The position numbers were made by a program, and so were the translations under genes. Under the pieces are notes generated by a model, which did no database searches, had not been told where the DNA came from, and saw only the letters and a program-made list of their open reading frames with translations. Below, piece by piece: positions 33,387 to 51,708 of a stretch of DNA of 64,000 nucleotides. Position 1 is the stretch's first letter. Every line of letters starts with the position of its first letter. Origin of the DNA: Absidia repens (Eukaryota; Mucoromycota; Mucoromycetes; Mucorales; Cunninghamellaceae); contig MCGE01000001.1 in assembly GCA_002105175.1 (NCBI GenBank), positions 868,001 to 932,000 on the forward strand. Direction: 5' to 3'.

Positions 33387-36300
33387 ATGACTCTTTTTGT
33401 TGCGGGTCATCCTTGCTCACCTACTTCACCCACTCGAACGTTAAAATCTGAAGAAAACGACGGAATGGAATCTCTTGATTATCTTGATCCTCTCTTTCCC
33501 GATATCGCTTCATCGCACCTAATTGACAACTCTTCCATGCACCCTTACCTCGATCACCACGATATCTCTTCTCCATCCTCTTCTTCAAGTTTACACGATT
33601 CGTCTTCTGCTACAACTACTCCTTCCCCTGCTAGCCAATACGATGTCCTTCACTCTGAAAAACACATTATACCTGCCGATTTGCTAAGCGATAACGTATG
33701 TTTAAATACTAGAAAAAATAAATAATGTCCAGTATCTTAACATTTATCCCTTCGTTTTTTTTTTCTGACCATAGAACAATACATTGATGCAATCCACTTT
33801 ATCATTACCTGATAGTTATCATCGTCTTACAGCTGAATACTACGCTCGCAACAACAATATATTGTAAGTACCCTCCATACTAATCATATTCTATATATGA
33901 CAAGCGATATTTAACTTTTTATATATATATAGTGACACGAACAACAACAATGTCGATATCCCTCTGAAAGATGTTCCTTCTCCAAATGATGGGTAAAATC
34001 TTCCCCCAAAATATGTATATTGAAAACTTTAACTAACGACCTGTTTATCTTTCCACCTTTAGTTTACAGATTCGTGTGCTTGGTGTACCTAGTCTTGGGG
34101 CCAAATCTCGTGTGGAAACGCAGATCAAGCTCGGTCTCCAGTTATTGACATCTAACGGTGCCAAAGTCCCTCATTGGTCTTATCTTCGGCTACCCGAACA
34201 TATGTTGGCAAGATCAAAATTACGAAAAACACAACAACAAAAATTATTGGATGGTAGTGTGGCCACTATGGTGTCTGATGAATCCAAAGTGCTTACTCTT
34301 GATGCTCAAGTCATTTGTTCTACAGACGCAACCAAGTCCGTCCGAATGTGCTCTGGTTGTGTACGACGTGAAGTAAGAAATTATAAAAGTCCTCCATGAA
34401 GTTGATGATAATTAATTTTTACTTTTATTTTCAGCGTAAACGAGCGGAACGAACCAAAGATGGCAAACCACGTTATGAGTCGGATTTGACATGTCCAAAT
34501 GGCTCTTCAACACCTGAACAAGACTCTAAACGACACGCTGAAAATATGCTGGAAAAAGATCGTGATCGAATTCTGCTCTTCAATTGTAGCCCTATGGTTA
34601 ACTTTAGCTCTGGTGATACTATCCTTCCCACTCGTATTACTTGCTATTGTCGGCATCACAACGAAAAAGTGGGTTTCAGGTAAGATTGATTTTCCAAAAG
34701 ATGGGGCAAAATAGATGATTGTCATGAGTGGGGAGCAACTCGAGCTAAACTGTGTCACATTTTTTTGCCTTAATTTTAGGATTCAATTTGTCATGCGAAA
34801 TGATCAGGGGTCTATTGTTGCCAGAGGTTGCTCTCCTCCTATCATGATTACCGATGACCACAAAAGCTCCAAACAACGAAACAACAGCGTCTCTGGTACT
34901 AGCTCAGCAAACGATACCAACAACAGTGACGGTTCTAGTAGAAAACGCGGACGATCAGATTATGAAAACCAACAGGCACCCGATACTCCAGCTCCCTCTC
35001 GGCGTGGTTCCTACTCTGAGCATAACAACAACAACACACCTCTTCATCTAAACCCATCTGCATCATTTGTTATTCCGTCATCTACTACAAGTCCTTATCA
35101 GTACTCTCATCCTTCCCCTCCAACTGATGGTATCACTACCCCCAACAGCTCACTATCATCATCACCCCAAACGATGCTCATCGGAAACGACCTTGCCATG
35201 ACTCCTTTTACTGCCGATAATGCATCCCCTTATTCACAAACACTTCAACACGCCATGCTAACAGATACCATGACCAACTTACTGAACGGACCTTTGACGA
35301 ATGATACCACTACCACCGCGAACAACAACAACAGCAACAGCAATCCGTACATCTTACCAACAGCTAATAACAGCCTATCAAATGATGGAATATGGCCGCA
35401 AAGCCGACGTCGGCGTGTCACCAGCAACAGCGGTTACACGACGGATGAGGCGACACCTACTTGGCGATCCGACTATACACCTCAACTGGAACGACTCGTG
35501 CCATCCCAAGGTCCTACTTATGGTGGTGTTGAAGTGACCGTCCTTGGTTCCGGGTTTTACCGAGGTCTCACCTGTCTCTTTGGCGAACATGCAGCAAGTA
35601 CTGTGTATTGGAACCCAAATACTCTTGTGTGTGTCTTGCCTCCTGCTGCCGTGCCTGGTCCTGTCGTCGTTTCCTTCAAAGAACATCCCATTGTCCTGGA
35701 GGGTCAAGATGTTGCCTTGTTTACTTACTATGATGCAAGTGATCAAGCCTTGTTGGAATTGGCTTTACAGGTAGTTGGGTTGAAAATGACTGGGAAGCTC
35801 CATGATGCCAAACATATCGCTATGCTTATCGTTCGTGGCGACCAGCAAAGGTCGCAGCAGCAGCAGCAGCAACAACAGTCCCAACAGCATCAATCACAAC
35901 AACAACAACAACAACAAACACATGCGATAGATGATCCAGGAAACACAACTGACGACAACAACGACGAAGATGACGATAATCAATCTATCCTGACGAGTAG
36001 CGATGATGATGATGATGACTATGACGACAATGATTCACTCAACGACTGGTCATGGCGTGAAGGAACTGATCTAGAAAAACATATCATCAATGCACTCGAA
36101 GCATCGGACGCACATGATGTGATGCATACCAATCCCAGCGGTCACACCATGTTACATCTTGCAGTTTTATTACGGTATGGCGCCCTCACCAAAATGCTAC
36201 TCAACAAAATGGATCACGATGTTATAGATCAAGCAGATCGAAACGGATGCACTGCTCTTCATTTTGCATGTATTCAGAACAATGCTCCCATGGTCCAGCT

Positions 36301-36874
36301 TTTATTGAACGCCGGCGCTCAACCCACAGAAAAATGCAGTGTAGGCTCATCATTGGAATTGGCAACGGATGCCGGGGTTCGATCTCTTTTAGCTCAATCA
36401 ACAACATCTTCCTTGGCGTCGTCGTCAACAACTCCCTCTGCCTCCTCATTGACAACTCCCATACCACCACCTGCCTTGCCCAGGCGCCTCAGCTTTAAAT
36501 CCCATGTCCGAAGGTTTTATATGCTGAAACAACGTGGCAATGATGCAACTGCTGCTACCAATGATCAAACAGCTTCCAACGATTTGGATCACAATGGATT
36601 GGGCTTTGCTCAATACAAGCACGACCGTCGATTATACCTCTTCTGGCTTCCATTGCTCATTGGTAAGAAGCTGTCTTTTTTTTTTTTTTTTTTTTTTTTT
36701 TTTGTGCATGATGAGAAATCTATGCTAACCACGTCCTTTTTCTTTTATTATTCCTTTCTAGTCACCATTGGTCTTCTCTACTATCAAATACTAGGTGATC
36801 GTACCCTTATGAACTTGTTACAAGATATGATTCCCTTCCAACGACATGAACTCAACACCATCGTAGGATATTAG
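33387..36874 (+). CDS. MGA2: MGA2/SPT23-type ER-anchored transcription factor
   Basis: Seven exons: 33387-33695, 33775-33863, 33933-33992, 34063-34372, 34435-34679, 34780-36662 and 36762-36874, 1002 residues. A conserved N-terminal domain (about 153-345, from LQIRVLGVPSLGAKSRVETQIKL to FRIQFVMRNDQG) precedes a disordered stretch. The IPT/TIG domain is at about 571-660 (LVPSQGPTYGGVEVTVLGSGFYRG). After Gln-rich and acidic runs come two ankyrin repeats at about 788-850 (GHTMLHLAVLLRYGAL, GCTALHFACIQNNAPMV). A C-terminal membrane span at about 954-975 (LYLFWLPLLIVTIGLLYYQI) is split by the last intron. In yeast these proteins sit in the ER membrane, sense lipid saturation, and after RSP5 ubiquitination are processed by the proteasome to activate OLE1. 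I see no LPKY motif, the yeast RSP5 site. Confidence 0.92.
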
Positions 36875-37131
36875 TACTAGTCTCTTTGTTCAATTTATGC
36901 TCCCTTGTCCCTCCCCATTCCCTTACCTTTCCTTCTCAAATTTATATATCTATCATCTTATCATTATTATCTACATACGTACCTATCCTATTTTTTTTAT
37001 GCCACTCTCTCCTTGACAAGCACTATTCTTCTTTGACCCATATTGTTTTTTTTTTCTCTACAAATTGAACATGCCTACTTCTTTTTTACATTTTGATATT
37101 TTGTATTATTTGGATACCTTTCTGATTGTTA

Positions 37132-37137
37132 AATAAA
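37132..37137 (+). terminator. MGA2 poly(A) signal AATAAA
   Basis: AATAAA about 260 bases after the stop, within a 433-base gap to the next gene that otherwise shows only pyrimidine-rich DNA. Confidence 0.4.
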
Positions 37138-37307
37138 ACCCATTTGATATTTTTTCATTCATCTCGACGTGTTTTACATTTCCACAGCAACATTTGCGAT
37201 TTGGGAAGCTGGTTTTAAAATTTTTCAAAAAAAAAAAAAATCCTGATGATTTGGGATTTTTTGCAACGCCTTTTTTTTTTTCGTCTGTCCCCCCCACCCA
37301 TTGCATC

Positions 37308-38061
37308 ATGTCACTCCGTCAAAATGAGACCACACCAACCGAATACTCTGAATATTTTACAAGTAAAATACTCCCAGGCGGCCACACTCATGAATATACC
37401 GTCTTCTCTGCACAACCCATCATGACCATAGTGGATGTTCTTGTCTTCATGATTATCTCATTTGTTGTATGGATGGACAAGGTAAGAAAACAAAACTAAC
37501 GAACACAACGTTGCTAACATAGCAATCTATTGGCACACGCACATGTTCTTCTTTGGTGTTTGTATAGACTGCCTACTGGATCTGGATCTTGGCGTTTGGT
37601 TGGATATGGTTGAAGCTTAGAAATGTAAAACAGGGTAAGTAACTCGCCTTCAAATCCCCCCCCCACTGTGTTGGTCAAAAGCGACTCTCATTTTTTAATG
37701 TCTGATCTATAGAATCGTTGTTGGTGATGCGGGATATTGGTGTGCAAGTGAAAACGACTTACTGGAGTGGGCGAACTGAATCCAGGTTTATCAATCGTCT
37801 GAAAATCGAAAATGTGGTGATTAATGAAGGCATTACTTTGTGGCAAATCAAACCCTATATCGCGATTTTGCTCAAAGATCAGGATAAAATGTTGATTGTC
37901 TTTGAGGTAAGTACATCTATGTTTCCACACTCTTCAAACTAACGTACTCTCATTTTTTTTTTTTTAACGTTTAGAACCTTCTGCCACCATTACATCCTGC
38001 GCTTTTGACAACTTACCGAGGAACAAGGCAGCTTTTATTCTCAACACCGGATACCCCTTAG
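37308..38061 (+). CDS. GPI15: PIG-H / GPI15, subunit of GPI-GlcNAc transferase
   Basis: Four exons: 37308-37481, 37568-37634, 37713-37906 and 37975-38061, 173 residues. An N-terminal hydrophobic hairpin (IMTIVDVLVFMIISFVVWMD and YWIWILAFGWIWLKL) is followed by the PIG-H domain: ESLLVMRDIGVQVKTTYW, IENVVINEGITLWQIKPYIAILL and LLPPLHPALLTTYRGTRQLLF. PIG-H is a cytosol-facing ER subunit of the enzyme that moves GlcNAc to phosphatidylinositol, the first step of GPI-anchor synthesis. Length and domain order match the family. The catalytic subunit PIG-A is not here. Confidence 0.88.
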
Positions 38062-38739
38062 TCATGATTGGATGGCTCAATGCCACTGCTTTTGTATACC
38101 CTCCTGTTCTTTGGTGAACGTTATTACATGACAGAATAAGGAGCCGTGATGAGGCGTTATTCAGGAAGACACCCGATAGTGCTAGACAACACTCAATACT
38201 GAACTATTAAGGTACACCATATGGCTCTTCAATGTTTAGTTTATAATACCTTGAACATATCTTAGATCATTAGATTTTTTTGTTTATCGCCTCTTATTTT
38301 GCTTTTGTTTTTGTTTTTGTATATATAATAAAAAAATGAATACATGCAGGTGATTAGGCTCTATTTCATGCGGGGTAGCTTGGAACAGTGTTGATTAATA
38401 AAAAAACATTTTGTGCGGAAGAAGGGCAGGAACGGTACAAAAGGATAAAAGCATTTGGATAGTCACGTCATATTTGGGGTAGCAATGGATGAGAATCCAA
38501 GGTTTGCTTTTCGCGAATAGAGTAATAAAGTCATCAAGTTTCGTGAAATCCTGTGATAATAGGCTTAGGGTTGGGTTGATACAGTAGGAATTCATTGTAA
38601 CAGTATTAATGGTAAAATAAAATTTCATCGTTATTGTGTGGACTATGCATCCTTATTCTGATGTATGCAGCCATGTTATTTTTTGCGAAGTCAGAACTGC
38701 TTTTTGGTGATTTTCTTTTTTCATCAGCGAGAGCTTACA

Positions 38740-39320
38740 GAAAATATTTCACATTCCGCGCACGTGGTTTTATTTCCCGCCATCTTTCTTTCTCTTTCTC
38801 TTTTTTCCTCCTCCTTGTAGACTCTATAAGGCAATGGTGATCTTGGATTAGCATTATAACCAGTTTAGAAGAGTTTCTAGATCAGGATTACAAGATGCAT
38901 GGGGAAGCCCTTTCGTTTTGGATTCAGAATTAGTTGGGTTTTGGATGTTATGATCTTCGGTTAGTAGTAGAATAGAATGGAGGGGTTTTCAGATCAAGGA
39001 TTACAAGATGCATGGGGAAATTCTTTCATGATGGATTCAAGATTAGATGGCTTTTCGGAGACTCTAACAACTTAGTTTTGTTTTATTTTGTCCGTAATTT
39101 GTATCTGTGTCTGAATAAAATTTGTCTCTTTTTACGTGCTTCAATGAAATATGTCCCATAAGTCTCTTCCATGTCTTGTGTAATAGATATCTTTTTTATT
39201 ATGTCACCGTTGCCACTTTTGATTAGTGTTGATAGTAGTCATGATTCAATAAATGATATTTATATATAGTATTTCTCATGCATTATCTGTCTTCTACAAT
39301 ATGTTAGATCCCCCTTTACA
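38740..39320 (+). repeat. Dispersed repeat family, copy B
   Basis: The central block appears as ATTCCGCGCACGTGG near 38753. The core GGATTACAAGATGCATGGGG occurs twice, at 38885-38904 and 38998-39017, with similar flanks, so the core unit is duplicated here. The right motif CTGAATAAAATTTG is at 39111-39124, followed by GCTTCAATGAAATATGTCCC as in other copies. Confidence 0.65.
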
Positions 39321-39512
39321 ATCGACCCGTTAGCGTAGTGCTAACCTTTCTTCACATGACCCAATAGTCACCTTCATGCCACCTTCAATAGATACTTTGT
39401 AATTTAGTTTTGATGTGTGTGTTTCTGGCACGGGTTATGTCGGCGGGGGTATTTCGTTAGGTTTTTATTGTGTTTTGTCAGTAGTGATGGTTCGTTGACG
39501 GCGTTGTTGGAG

Positions 39513-39514
<2 letters not shown>

Positions 39515-39559
<45 letters not shown>
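39515..39559 (+). repeat. T45 homopolymer
   Basis: Uninterrupted T run preceded by a relatively GC-rich stretch (39420-39510). Confidence 0.95.
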
Positions 39560-39561
<2 letters not shown>

Positions 39562-40428
39562 GTAGAACGGCTCTCGATGCTGTTGAATAACTATGTGAAT
39601 TTTCTAGACCCCTTTGAACAAAAAGTCATCGTTTGAAAAATCTTTGGAAGGTTGAGTTTCTTTGTTTGCGTTTAGCCCTGTGCCACTACGTATATCGATT
39701 GCAGGCCTCAGGACTCAAAGTGGTATGCGCTCCTGGGTCTATGATACTCTATCTTTTTATATTAGTAGTTCAAAGCGGTATTTTTCACCTATATAAAGAA
39801 GGCTTTACCCACATTTTCACAGTCAATAATCAGTGTTTTGCAGAAAAAGTACTATTGTTATTCTGGGTATCGTGTATGCGAGTCCCTACTGTACATAGGA
39901 CCTAGATCATGCTCATCATGTAATCAATAATAATCTCCATTAGACACATATCACCCTTCATAAATCCCCACTTTGTCACCTGTTCTGCTCAAAAATTTTG
40001 ATGTGTTTTTTAATAAAAAATCAAATACGCATTCAGATTATCTAAATCTACAGCATCTACACTTTCCAAAAATGCTTTAAACCGGGATCCGAATTTCTTG
40101 TGCTTTTTTTTGGACACAACGTCTACTGCACTCTTAAAATACGAATCCACTTTATTCATCAATATGTAGTAATGAACTCGAGAGCGGGAAAAAAGATAAA
40201 AATGTTAGTTACCGTGGGGCTTTCAGGAACCAAAAAACGCTAAATATCCAACCAATCATGTGTGTGTGCATTATTTAAAAATTCTCCGGATGGGCTAGAC
40301 GGAGTTTCAGTCATCCACTGTAAATGTCGTTCGTTTTTATTTTTCCCACTCCCACTCTTTTTTCTTGTTAAAAAAAACAAACTCTATTTTTTTAATCCTG
40401 TCGTTTATACTAGAATAAACCCTCATCC

Positions 40429-42246
40429 ATGGCTTATTATGTTGGCATAGATGTTGGCACTGGGTAAGAAGAAATATGTAGCTGGCTCATTTTGTTTGAT
40501 ATCCTTTGTACTCACTTTCCCTTCACTATCTTTAGTTCTGCCCGGGCGGCGGTGATTGATGACCAAGGCCGCTGGAAAGGCCACAGCGTGAAACCTATCA
40601 AGACACATCATCCTCTACACAACATTTATCAGCAATCAGCAAGCGACATTTGGAAAAACATATGCGACGCCGTGCGAACAGCTGTGTCCATTGCTGGAGT
40701 CGAGCCTCATGACATTAAAGGGATTGGCTTTGATGCGACATGCTCTCTAGTTGTCTTGAACAAGAACGGCAAACCTCAGTCAGTGGATATCGCGTCCGAA
40801 TTCTCGAATGATGATTGGAATATTATCTTGTGGGCGGATCATCGGGCCATTGACCAAGCCAACCGAATTAACAAAACGGGCCATACTGTATTGCAATATG
40901 TCGGCGGTACGATCAGTCCTGAAATGCAGATTCCAAAGACGTTATGGCTCAAGGAAAACCTCCCCAGTGAAAAGTGGGATTCTATTGGCCATTTGATGGA
41001 TTTACCGGATTACTTGACCTACCGATCTACCCAAAACCTGGCTCGTTCTGTCTGTTCATTGACATGCAAATTCTCTCATCTTCCTCGTGGTGTTGATCGT
41101 GGCAAAGATCAAAATGGTGATGGAGGCTGGGACCATGATTACTTCAGAGCCATTGGATTGGAATGCTTGCTGGATGGAAACCAATTGGAACGACTGGGGG
41201 GACGTGTGAATGAAGAAGATGATGTGCTTTATGCTGGTGACTGCGTGGGCAATGGTCTGACGGAACAAGCAGCGACTGATCTAGGTCTTTTAGTTGGAAC
41301 CCCTGTCGGGTCTGCGGTGATAGACGCTTATGCTGGTGCTGTGGCGACACTGGGTGCATCATTATCAAATACGACTGAAACATCATCCTCGTTGTTCACC
41401 GATACTCAAGACGTGTTGAAGAATCGATTGGCCATTATTTGTGGAACATCCAGTTGTCATATCGCCATGACTCCTCAACCTCTCTTTGTTCCTGGTGTAT
41501 GGGGTCCTTATCACTCGGTGCTTCTTCCAAATATGTGGTGTGCTGAGGGCGGCCAATCCTCGACTGGACAATTGATTGATTATACCTTACACAGTCATCC
41601 GGCTTATCAAGAGACCGTCAAACAAGCGGCGAATCATGGATGCGACATTTATACTTTTTTGAATGACCACTTATCAAGGCTAAAGGAACAACAAAACCTG
41701 GACTACATTGATCTCCTGACCCAAAAACTCCATATCTACCCTGATTTCCATGGCAATCGGTCTCCCTTGGCCGATCCTACGCTCCGTGGCTCATTGGTGG
41801 GCGTCACACTGGACCAAGGAATGGACGACCTTGCTTTACGTTACCTGGCCACCTTACAAGCGATTACCTGCCAAACCCGTCACATCGTCGATACCATGAA
41901 TCAGCATGGTTATACCATTGATACGCTATGTCTCTCTGGTGGCCTCTGTCGAAACAAGGTCTTTGTCCAACTTCATGCGGATGTGACTCGGTGTAAAGTA
42001 ATTCTACCTGAGGAAATCGATGGTGCTGTGGTCATCGGTGCAGCAATTCTTGGCGCAAAAGCGGCTGTTACACATAGTGGAAAGGATGCTTCTCTATGGC
42101 AGGTGATGCGCCAATTGACCCGTGCCGGGAAGGTGGTTTTACCTCGAGAAGATGATGTTATCCAGCATTTGTACGCGAAACGCTACCGTGTCTTCGGCGA
42201 ACTCTTGAAGGACCAGAAAAAATACATTGATATCATGGGTGATTGA
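40429..42246 (+). CDS. FGGY-family carbohydrate kinase
   Basis: Two exons, 40429-40463 and 40536-42246, 581 residues. The split first exon restores the ATP-binding start YYVGIDVGTGSARAAVID. Other FGGY blocks are GIGFDATCSLVVL, ILWADHRAIDQA, QYVGGTISPEMQIPKTLWL, IDAYAGAVATLGA, the phosphate-2 motif LAIICGTSSCHIAM, DFHGNRSPLADP and the adenosine-binding LCLSGGLCRNKVFVQLHAD. The pattern is nearest the ribulokinase-like group that includes human FGGY and yeast YDR109C. Such enzymes phosphorylate ribulose or related pentuloses; the substrate is inferred. It is cytosolic, without a targeting signal. Confidence 0.92.
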
Positions 42247-42331
42247 ACTCTATTTTTTTGAAATCTCGTACCACTTAGTGTTTGTTTTAGTATCATTGAT
42301 ATTATCTGATGTATAGTTTTTACCCCTTTTT

Positions 42332-42334
<3 letters not shown>

Positions 42335-42362
<28 letters not shown>
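42335..42362 (+). repeat. T28 homopolymer in the FGGY 3' region
   Basis: Uninterrupted T run about 90 bases after the FGGY stop. Confidence 0.9.
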
Positions 42363-42363
<1 letters not shown>

Positions 42364-42387
42364 GTTTTATTCCATGTTTTCTCTGAT

Positions 42388-42393
42388 AATAAA
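42388..42393 (+). terminator. FGGY poly(A) signal AATAAA
   Basis: AATAAA about 140 bases after the stop. The rest of the gap to 42746 is AT-rich with no gene seen and holds the promoter of the next gene. Confidence 0.45.
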
Positions 42394-42746
42394 GTCGTCT
42401 TTTTTTATACATATGTATTGTCCTACATTTGTCTCCTTCGGTTTTTATACATTTGTTTTATTATAATGTCATAGTCGAAAATAAATACTATGTGTCACAC
42501 TTGTCTCAATGTCAAACAGGTAGAAACAAGGGTACGATCGGTAAAACGATGTTGATTGGATATTCTCGAGGCCTTAATTTACGTCCCGCACAATCAGATA
42601 AATATGATAAATTGCTCATCTTCCGTCCTTCTTTTCATTTGTTATCACTTTTTTATAGATATATATTTTATTTGTTCATACGTTAATTATTTTTTATATC
42701 ATTCTGAAACAGACAGCCAGCTGAAAAAAGCTTCTCCCCTTTAACA

Positions 42747-44722
42747 ATGTCGAATATATTTACTGATCAGGAAACAACTCCATTGCTCCAGTCAAATTCA
42801 CAACAACAACAACAACAACGATTACCAACAACTATACCACCACGATCGTCCTATCACGAGAGTAATCAGCCACCCGCAGTTTTTTGTTCATCAAAAAATA
42901 AAACGCCATACCCTCCTACAGTTCCCGTGGACGACGAAGATTATTGTCACCTTGCTGATCAAAAATGGGAATACAAAGTCACTGCCCTGATGTGTGCTCT
43001 TTTTATGGCGGGTAAGACTTGAATGTAAAAAAAAAACCCAGCAATTCGAAGTATGCACCGTACTTACTGTGTTACTATTATACATGTTTGTAGTTGGAAG
43101 TCATTTTGCTGCTCATACCCTTGGTGCCATGAAGAATACTATCAAAGAGGTAAGAGACGCTCAGGCCACACATACACACGAGAGGCAAAAACTCAGGGCT
43201 TTTATTATTGTAATAGCAATTCGACATTAGCAATGCAGAATACGGTGTGATTCAATCTAGTGTGGCTATTGTGAACACCATCTTGCCGGTGATTGGGGGT
43301 ATATTCGTGGATGCTTTTGGAACTATACCAGGTTCATTAATCACGACGTTTCTGATCACATCTGGGAACATCCTGGTTGCCCTCTCTCTTTCTTCCAACA
43401 ATCTGACTATGCTGATCATGGGACGCGTCTTTTATGGTATTGGCAGTGGAACTGTGGTCATTGTGCAGGAAACAATTCTTAGTCAATGGTTCCGTGGTCG
43501 TAGTTTGGCCGGTGTGGTGGCCCTAATGTTGACAGTCAGTCGATTGGCTTCCTTTATGGCGCAAGCAATTGTAGTACCTATATCAAATTGGACTGGTTGG
43601 TATGGTTATGGTTTCTGGGTAAGTGATTTGATGACTACAAAATGGTTGTGAACCATCACTGCATATTTATTTGTTTTGATCTCTTTCCTAGTTCTGTGCT
43701 CTGCTGTGCCTATTCTCATTCTGTGTTAATCTGGTCTATATTGCACTTTTACGGTCCGTCTCCAATCCATCCTCTGTTGCATGCCGAAAACAAACCGAAG
43801 TCATTAAACGTAAAAAGTCATTCAGTTGGAAAAAATTATTGTTTTTGCCTCACTCGTTTTGGTTGATTGCTGCTATGGAATTCTTCCTTGGTGGTGGTTG
43901 GGGCTGCTTTTTACACATCAATAGGTAAATATGAAGAATCATCGTCTTAGTCAGAGAACTGTGAACTAATATATTCTACTTTTTTTATTGTATGTAGTGA
44001 ATTTGTCAAGTTTCGATTCGGCTATTCCAATGCACAGTCGGCTGCGACTGCAAGCGTAGCTCAGATTCTTCCTGTTTTCCTCATGCCCATCTTAGGAATG
44101 TGTGTGGACAAATACGGCAAAAGAACTTGGATGAGTAAGTGCATGAAGGAAACCATTAATGACGACGACAATGACATTGACCCAGCTTTTTTTGATGTTT
44201 TTAGTGATCGGTAGTGGTGCTTCTATGCTTCTGTCAATATTGCTTTTGGGATACACCAATATTGCGCCTTTGATTGGCATGCTACTCTTCAGCCTTAGTT
44301 TGTCCTTGGGACCTGTGGGTCTCGTGTCATCTATACCTGTGATTCTCAGTTTATCGTTGGTTGGATCGGCGCTTGGCCTCGTAAAGAGCGGGACGAATAT
44401 TGGATTGGCTTTATTTGATATCGTTACGGGCTGGTTACAGGATCAAGATGCAAATAAGGGCTACGACAGCGTCATATTATTTTTCATTGGACTCTCGGTG
44501 GCCGCCATCGTTTGTGGTTTGGTGTTGACCTATATGGATCATCACACTTACAACAATATTTTGGATCAATCAGCAAGGGAAGCCCACCGGTCCAATGAAA
44601 ACAAGCTCTCCAATGCAGTGCCCTTGAAGCAAAATCATGCAAACTTTATCTACATTGGAATATATGGTTTCTTGGCGGCAGTGACGTGGTTGCTTTTCTT
44701 CCGTTTTGTATTGTTAATATAG
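42747..44722 (+). CDS. MFSD1-like major facilitator transporter
   Basis: Six exons: 42747-43011, 43094-43149, 43217-43618, 43692-43924, 43998-44134 and 44205-44722, 536 residues. About twelve membrane spans follow an 80-residue cytosolic N-terminus with a poly-Gln run. Typical marks are ISNAEYGVIQSSVAIVNTILPVIGGIFVDAFG, the loop-2 region GRVFYGIGSGTVVIVQE, and DKYGKRTWM at the equivalent loop of the second half. Sequence order matches MFSD1-like proteins. Residues near 8-13 read ETTPLL, an acidic dileucine (ExxxLL) signal for lysosomal or vacuolar sorting. Animal MFSD1 exports dipeptides from lysosomes; a vacuolar role here is inference. It is convergent with TOA2. Confidence 0.85.
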
Positions 44723-44962
44723 ACCTTTTTCCCTTCTTCCTTATATATTAGTCCTTTGAATACCTTGTTTTTATATTTATATTGGTTTTTTTTATTACAT
44801 ATTTATATTATATACCCCTTCGTTTCTACCCTTTCCCTTGCCCTTTGCCCTTACCTCATTTTGGATTTCATTGATCAATATGCATAATTGCATGCTTTGG
44901 AAAAATAAAAAAAAATTGTCAATCTAGTTGCCTTGTACATTATCTTCTCAGTATCAAATTGA

Positions 44963-44964
44963 TA

Positions 44965-45001
<37 letters not shown>

Positions 45002-45005
45002 GTAT
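44963..45005 (+). repeat. GTGTAT hexanucleotide microsatellite
   Basis: About seven perfect TGTGTA units. Confidence 0.9.
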
Positions 45006-45341
45006 TGTTTTCCCTATTACTTTTTGAGCGCATACATGATTCATTGAGAAATTCACCTCATTGATTGCTGTTCCAGGAAAATAGCTAATACCCGAAGTTC
45101 GCCTATTCGTGATCTTTGGCCCATCGAATCGTGCCTAATAAATCATACCCAGTAAACCATACCCAATAAACCCTGTACATCATCACGGTGTCTTATCGAA
45201 GTAAAGTATATATACGATTTATATGAAGTTTGAGGGCTCTGTTTTTAATTTGTCATATAAGAAACACTCTAAGCATTATTTGGCAGATGATCCATAATAA
45301 TAAAGAAAAATCACACATTCAAAACATAGAACCAACAATAA

Positions 45342-45342
<1 letters not shown>

Positions 45343-45373
<31 letters not shown>
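45343..45373 (+). repeat. A31 homopolymer
   Basis: Uninterrupted A run 244 bases from the TOA2 stop. Confidence 0.9.
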
Positions 45374-45375
<2 letters not shown>

Positions 45376-45616
45376 CCCACATTTTATTGAATAGAAGTTG
45401 AGACATTAAAGAATAAGTAGATAAAAAAGACAGACAAAGGCAATGTGTGTTTTTTTGAAATATATACATAGTAGGATAAATCATAGAGGTGACATGAATG
45501 ATTGGGGGGGGAGCGGTGAGGAAAAGACTAAACTAAAACATATCGCAAGGGGAATATATATATATGTATAAAAAGGATCGAGTAACTATATATAAACCAA
45601 GGGCGAGATAAAGCTA

Positions 45617-46198
45617 TCATTGTTCTCCAGGTCGTTTGGCATTACAGGCAACTATCTTGACTTTGTCAGACGAGAGGGTGTTCTGATCAAACTTGAAGTT
45701 GGGATTTTCGATAATGAAAGTCCATACATCGTCACAGAATCTGTAGGTATGTAAATGACCCTAATAACCACAACAAGCAATAATAATAATAATAATATCA
45801 ATATTATTAATAATAAAAAGGCAGTATATTTGTAAGACATCATCTGTTCATAATTCTATCAGTCGTTCACTTCTGTATGATTTCTTACCTTGATCACAGC
45901 TCGATTCCGAACTAATTGTGCCAAACCTTCAGAGATACTTTTGTCAAAAGTTGTCAAGACCCGCATAGCCAATTGAGGATTGAGATGTCCGCTTTGGATA
46001 AGTTCATCCAAGGAATCAGTCAAAGCCATACCAATACTAAATAAAAAAGATATGCAAAGGTGGTATGTACGCATTCATACAAACAAAAATATATCAATAA
46101 TAGAGCACAAATGTAAAAGTTGAGATGATAATAATAACTAAACAAAACAAGCATTCGTACCTGCTTCGGCGGTATAATTCATAAAAAGGTGTGGACAT
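45617..46198 (-). CDS. TOA2: Transcription initiation factor IIA small (gamma) subunit
   Basis: Three exons: 46198-46161, 46036-45889 and 45760-45617, 109 residues, the normal size. The start [26 protein letters not shown] matches the helical N-terminal domain, followed by [21 protein letters not shown]. The C-terminal beta-barrel part includes [20 protein letters not shown] and [14 protein letters not shown] gamma pairs with TOA1 to bind TBP on promoter DNA in the nucleus. Its 5' end lies 101 bases from the PRP16 stop, both on the minus strand. Confidence 0.95.
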
Positions 46199-46298
46199 AT
46201 TTATTGTAAGAGTTTTATAGAAAGGAAGATGTGTATTGAAAGGTAAAAAAAAAAAAAAAATCCAGCCCTTTTATAAAAAACAAAAGCGGAGTGTAAAA

Positions 46299-51708
<5,410 letters not shown>

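Larger units (their letters stand above)
38062..40428. other. Intergenic (2.4 kb) with dispersed repeat
   Basis: Contains repeat copy B, a 45-base T run and the promoter of the FGGY kinase. A 90-codon frame at 39633-39905 shows no recognisable domain. Confidence 0.55.
44723..45616. other. Convergent 3' region MFSD1-like / TOA2
   Basis: Contains a GTGTAT microsatellite, three tandem AATAAATCATACCCAGTAAACC-like units at 45136-45175, and an A31 run. No gene is recognised. Confidence 0.5.

Noticed and set aside
39633..39905. 90-codon plus-strand frame
   Set aside because: No motif or homology recognised; it follows a T45 run in repeat-bearing DNA.
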